From Pseudomonadota bacterium (GTDB taxonomy: Bacteria; Pseudomonadota; Gammaproteobacteria; Burkholderiales; Burkholderiaceae_C), in assembly GCA_031119395.1 (NCBI GenBank), contig JAVHYA010000002.1, forward strand, positions 1 to 64,000: a stretch of DNA of 64,000 nucleotides, in the 5' to 3' direction. Below, piece after piece: positions 61,226 through 64,000 of this stretch. The number at the start of each line of letters is the position of its first letter. Position 1 is the first letter of the stretch. A model generated the notes under the pieces. That model had not been told where the DNA came from, did not search any database, and was given only the letters and a program-made list of their open reading frames with translations. The position numbers and the translations under genes are program-made.

Positions 61226-62476
61226 TCAGCCCGCAGGCCGGGGGATGGAAAAAGGCTTGAGGTCGCCGGCCGGGTCGGCCAGCACCTCGGGGGGAATGGC
61301 GGCGCCCTGGGCGATCAGCTTGCGGGCCAGCATGTGCTCGGCCGGGCGATTCACCGAGTGGGCCGCGGCGACGCGCCCCTCGCGCAGGTAGAACAGGGTG
61401 AAGCGGTCGTCGGCGAGTTCGCCGCGCAGCACGGCCTGGTCGCCGGGCGCAGGCAGCCCCGCCATCTGGAACTTGAGCTCGTGCTGGTCGCTCCAGAACC
61501 AGGGCACCGCCGTCAATGGCTGTGGCTGGCCGACCAGCACCGACGCCGCGGCGCGCGCCCCGTCGTTGGCGGCCTGGATGGATTCCAGCCGCATGCGCGC
61601 CGTGCCCGGCGCTGCGGTGGACGGCAGCGCCATGCTGGCGACATCGCCGGCAGCCAGCACGTGCGGGGCGCTGGTGCGACCCAGCGTGTCGACGAGGATG
61701 CCGCCGTCGCATGCGATGCCCGCGGCCTGGGCCAGCTCCACATTGGGCAGCACGCCGATGCCCAGCACCACCAGGTCGCATTCGATCTGGCGGCCGTCGT
61801 CCAGCAGCACCGACGCCACATGGCCCTGGGCATCGCCCACCAGGGCGGCCACGCCCCGACCCAGCGCCAGCGCGACACCGCGTGCGCGATGCGCGTGCGC
61901 GACGTAGTCGGACATGAGGGCGGGAAAGCTGCGTGCGAGCAGGCGCGGCTGACCCTCGACCACGGTGACGCTCGCGCCCGCCGCCGTCAGCGCCGCCGCG
62001 ACTTCCAGCCCGATGAATCCGCCGCCGATCACGCAGGCCCGCCGGCTGCGGCCCAGCGCAGCCTGCACGGCGAGGGCGTCGTCCAGCGTCCGCAACTCGT
62101 GCACGCCCTGCAGATCGGCGCCGGGCACGGCCAGCGGCCGGCAGCGCGCACCGGTGGCGAAGGCGAGCCAGCCGTAGTCCAGTTCGCTGCCGTCGCCCAG
62201 GTGCACACGCCGCGACGCGAGATCGACGCCCGTGGCCCTGGTGCCCAGGCGCAGCTCGATGCCCTGCTGGGCATAGAAGTCCGGGCCGCGCAGCGCGAGC
62301 TGGTCGGCGGCGGTCTTGCCGGCGAGCAGGCTCTTGGACAGCGGCGGCCGCTGGTACGGCGCGTGGCGCTCGTCGCCGAGCAGCACGATCGGCGCCTCGA
62401 AGCCCAGCTCGCGCGCAGAGGCCGCGAGCTGCACCCCGGCATAGGACGCACCGACGATGACCAGCGCATCGGCCAT
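61226..62476 (-). CDS. FAD-dependent ferredoxin reductase of oxygenase type
   Basis: 416 residues. Two dinucleotide motifs are visible: IVGASYAGVQLAASARELGF and CVIGGGFIGLEVAAALTAAG, plus APHVLAAGDVASM. Matches rubredoxin/putidaredoxin-type reductases that pass NADH electrons to a [2Fe-2S] ferredoxin. Its start overlaps the stop of the ferredoxin gene. The oxygenase they serve must lie beyond the right edge. Confidence 0.92.
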   Translation of the reverse strand: MADALVIVGASYAGVQLAASARELGFEAPIVLLGDERHAPYQRPPLSKSLLAGKTAADQLALRGPDFYAQQGIELRLGTRATGVDLASRRVHLGDGSELDYGWLAFATGARCRPLAVPGADLQGVHELRTLDDALAVQAALGRSRRACVIGGGFIGLEVAAALTAAGASVTVVEGQPRLLARSFPALMSDYVAHAHRARGVALALGRGVAALVGDAQGHVASVLLDDGRQIECDLVVLGIGVLPNVELAQAAGIACDGGILVDTLGRTSAPHVLAAGDVASMALPSTAAPGTARMRLESIQAANDGARAAASVLVGQPQPLTAVPWFWSDQHELKFQMAGLPAPGDQAVLRGELADDRFTLFYLREGRVAAAHSVNRPAEHMLARKLIAQGAAIPPEVLADPAGDLKPFSIPRPAG

Positions 62477-62799
62477 CAGACCTGGGTCTCCGGCACGCGC
62501 ACGGTCAGGCCGTCGAGTTCCGCCGTCACCGGGATCTGGCAGCTGAGGCGGCTGTTGGGCGCACGCTCGCTGGCCGTGCCGTCCAGCAGTTCGTCTTCCA
62601 TCTCGTCCGGCGGCGTCAGCCGGTCGACGAAGGCCTCGTCGACGTAGACATGGCAGGTCGCGCACGAGCAGCTGCCGCCGCACTCGGCGTCGATGCCGCG
62701 GATGTTGTGCTGGATGGCGGTCTCCATCACGCTGGCGCCGAGCTTGGCCTCGACGCTGCGCGTGCTGCCGTCCTTGAGGATGTAGTGGATCGTGGGCAT
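62476..62799 (-). CDS. [2Fe-2S] ferredoxin, adrenodoxin/putidaredoxin type
   Basis: 107 residues. Cluster cysteines in AECGGSCSCATCHVYV (C-x5-C-x2-C) and the fourth in RLSCQIPV. Feeds electrons to a P450 or Rieske oxygenase. Overlaps the reductase by one base and lies 24 bases after the ligase gene. Confidence 0.94.
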   Translation of the reverse strand: MPTIHYILKDGSTRSVEAKLGASVMETAIQHNIRGIDAECGGSCSCATCHVYVDEAFVDRLTPPDEMEDELLDGTASERAPNSRLSCQIPVTAELDGLTVRVPETQV

Positions 62800-62823
62800 G
62801 TGGATCTCGGGTGTCGTCGGCGT

Positions 62824-64000
62824 TCAGAACATGTCGAAGTACTCGCGGTGCTCCCACTCGGTGACTTCGAGGTTGAAGCGCGCGATCTCGGCCTGCTTGA
62901 TGTGGCAGTAGTAGTCGACGAAGGGCCGGCCCAGCCCCTCGACCAGTTCGGCATCCGCCTGCAGGGCCGCCAGCGCGGCGTCGAGCGTGCGTGGAAGCTC
63001 CTCGGCCGGGGTGTCGTAGGGCGCGTCGGCCGACGGCCCGGGGTCCAGTCCGCGCTCCACGCCGTCCAGGCCGGAGAACAGCTGCGACGCGAGGTACAGG
63101 TAGGGGTTGGCGGTCGGCTCGCCGATGCGGTTCTCGATGCGCGAGGCGGTGTCGCCCGGCGCGCCGAGCACGCGCAGCATGGCGCCGCGGTTGTCCTGCG
63201 CCCAGATGGCGCGATCGGGCGCGAGCGAGAACGGCCGATAGCGCCGGTAGCCGTTGAGCGTCGGGCTCGCCAGCGCCGCGGCACCGCGGGCATGGGCCTT
63301 CAGGCCGGCGAGGTAGTGCATGCCGAGCGGGCTCAGCGCGGGCGCGTCGTCGCCGGCGGCTTCGGGCATGAAGGCGTTGGCCCCGCCCTTGGCATGGCGC
63401 AGCGACTGGTGCAGGTGCCAGCCGCTGGACATGACGCTGGGAATGCGCGGACGGCACATGAAGGTGGCGTGGTAGCCGTGGCGCTGGCAGATCTGCTTGA
63501 TGGCGCTGCGCAGCAGCACCATCGTGTCGGCGGGCGCCATGCCCACAGTCGGGCCGAACACCAGCTCGAACTGGCTGGGGCCGAACTCGATCTCCAGCGA
63601 GTGCAGCGGCAGGCCCAGCGCCTGCAGCTGGGTACGCAGCAGCTCCATGAGCGCATCCACGCGGTCGTAGCGCAGTTCGGTCAGGTACTGGTGGCCGTGC
63701 GTGAGCAGCGACACCGCCGGGGGCGTGCCCGGCTGGCCCGCGTCGGCCAGGCGCATCTGCGCGTCGTCGAGCTTGAACACGTGGAACTCGACCTCCAGCC
63801 CCGCCACGAACTCCAGGCCGCGCGACGCCAGCCGGTCGATCGCGCGCCGCAGGATCTGCCGGGTGTCGAAGGGGCAGCGCCGGCCGTCCTTCATGAACGC
63901 ATCGCACAGCACCCAGCCGGTGCGCGGCGCCCAGGGCAGCATGCGGAAGGTGGACGGGTCGGCCAGGACCGTGAAGTCGGCGCCGCCCTGCAGCCCTTCG
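62824..64000 (-). CDS. Glutamine synthetase-like gamma-glutamyl ligase, partial
   Basis: 392 codons are present; the gene begins beyond the right edge. The catalytic features GLEVEFHVF, EIEFGPSQFELVFGP, SGWHLHQSL, RIENRIGEPTANPYLYLA and the end YFDMF are of glutamine-synthetase type III/GlnT or gamma-glutamylamine (PuuA, IpuC) type. Such enzymes attach glutamate to amines. With ferredoxin, reductase and LivKHMGF, a pathway in which an amine is glutamylated and then oxidised is likely. Confidence 0.88.
   Translation of the reverse strand, partial: EGLQGGADFTVLADPSTFRMLPWAPRTGWVLCDAFMKDGRRCPFDTRQILRRAIDRLASRGLEFVAGLEVEFHVFKLDDAQMRLADAGQPGTPPAVSLLTHGHQYLTELRYDRVDALMELLRTQLQALGLPLHSLEIEFGPSQFELVFGPTVGMAPADTMVLLRSAIKQICQRHGYHATFMCRPRIPSVMSSGWHLHQSLRHAKGGANAFMPEAAGDDAPALSPLGMHYLAGLKAHARGAAALASPTLNGYRRYRPFSLAPDRAIWAQDNRGAMLRVLGAPGDTASRIENRIGEPTANPYLYLASQLFSGLDGVERGLDPGPSADAPYDTPAEELPRTLDAALAALQADAELVEGLGRPFVDYYCHIKQAEIARFNLEVTEWEHREYFDMF

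Overview
The window is about 68% GC chromosomal DNA from a betaproteobacterium, most likely of the family Comamonadaceae (Variovorax / Acidovorax / Hydrogenophaga side). The reasons are the gene order thrS-infC-rpmI-rplT-pheST-ihfA-merR-tRNA-Pro, the polyhydroxybutyrate genes, the many tripartite-type (Bug) and ABC solute-binding proteins, an FMN-riboswitch-controlled RibH2 lumazine synthase, and at least eight copies of a short palindromic repeat (GCTAT-N6/7-ATAGC followed by a GC-rich arm) that I associate with this family. There is no phage, transposase, integrase or CRISPR array; the plasticity visible here is the small repeats, some of which lie inside coding regions.

Layout. 1-1000: start of a C4-dicarboxylate carrier and phaB. 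1219-7175: a Ugp/maltose-type ABC importer operon ending in a phosphodiesterase-like nuclease, then a LysR regulator. 7192-10155: single enzymes. 10232-13199: phaC-phaA. 13329-19833: pgeF and maiA back to back with an FAH hydrolase, then Nudix, CreA, an ABC exporter and an NlpD-like lipoprotein. 20743-28995: the minus-strand translation operon. 29146-30477: isocitrate lyase with a cluster of palindromic operators. 32302-32739: a histone-H1-like/SWIB protein.

32818-45620 is the main accessory catabolic region. A TPP enzyme and a TetR regulator diverge, followed by a long plus-strand array: Bug binding protein, PhyH dioxygenase, a complete NMT1-type ABC importer, an enolase-superfamily dehydratase, a Gfo/Idh dehydrogenase, a DUF993 protein, a TIM-barrel isomerase and an EamA exporter. 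The same inverted repeat, TTMAC-N6-GTGAA, lies in the tetR promoter and just after the promoter of the array, so the regulon can be drawn from sequence; the substrate is unknown. 45690-48462 holds the riboswitch, ribH and small enzymes. 48484-53289 is a minus-strand operon (D-amino-acid dehydrogenase, a HyuA-fragment/HyuB chimera, Bug binding protein, RidA) facing a LysR regulator. 54310-64000 is a minus-strand array of about ten genes (glutamine-synthetase-like ligase, ferredoxin, ferredoxin reductase, LivKHMGF importer, lipoprotein amidohydrolase, CHMI-like isomerase) that looks like uptake and oxidation of an amine or related compound; it continues past the window edge.

The strongest new signal is upstream of thrS. 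It is a 20-codon leader ORF with four Thr codons among codons 2-8, followed by segments that can form mutually exclusive hairpins, the last a textbook terminator. This is the full architecture of a ribosome-mediated attenuator for threonyl-tRNA synthetase and its whole operon.
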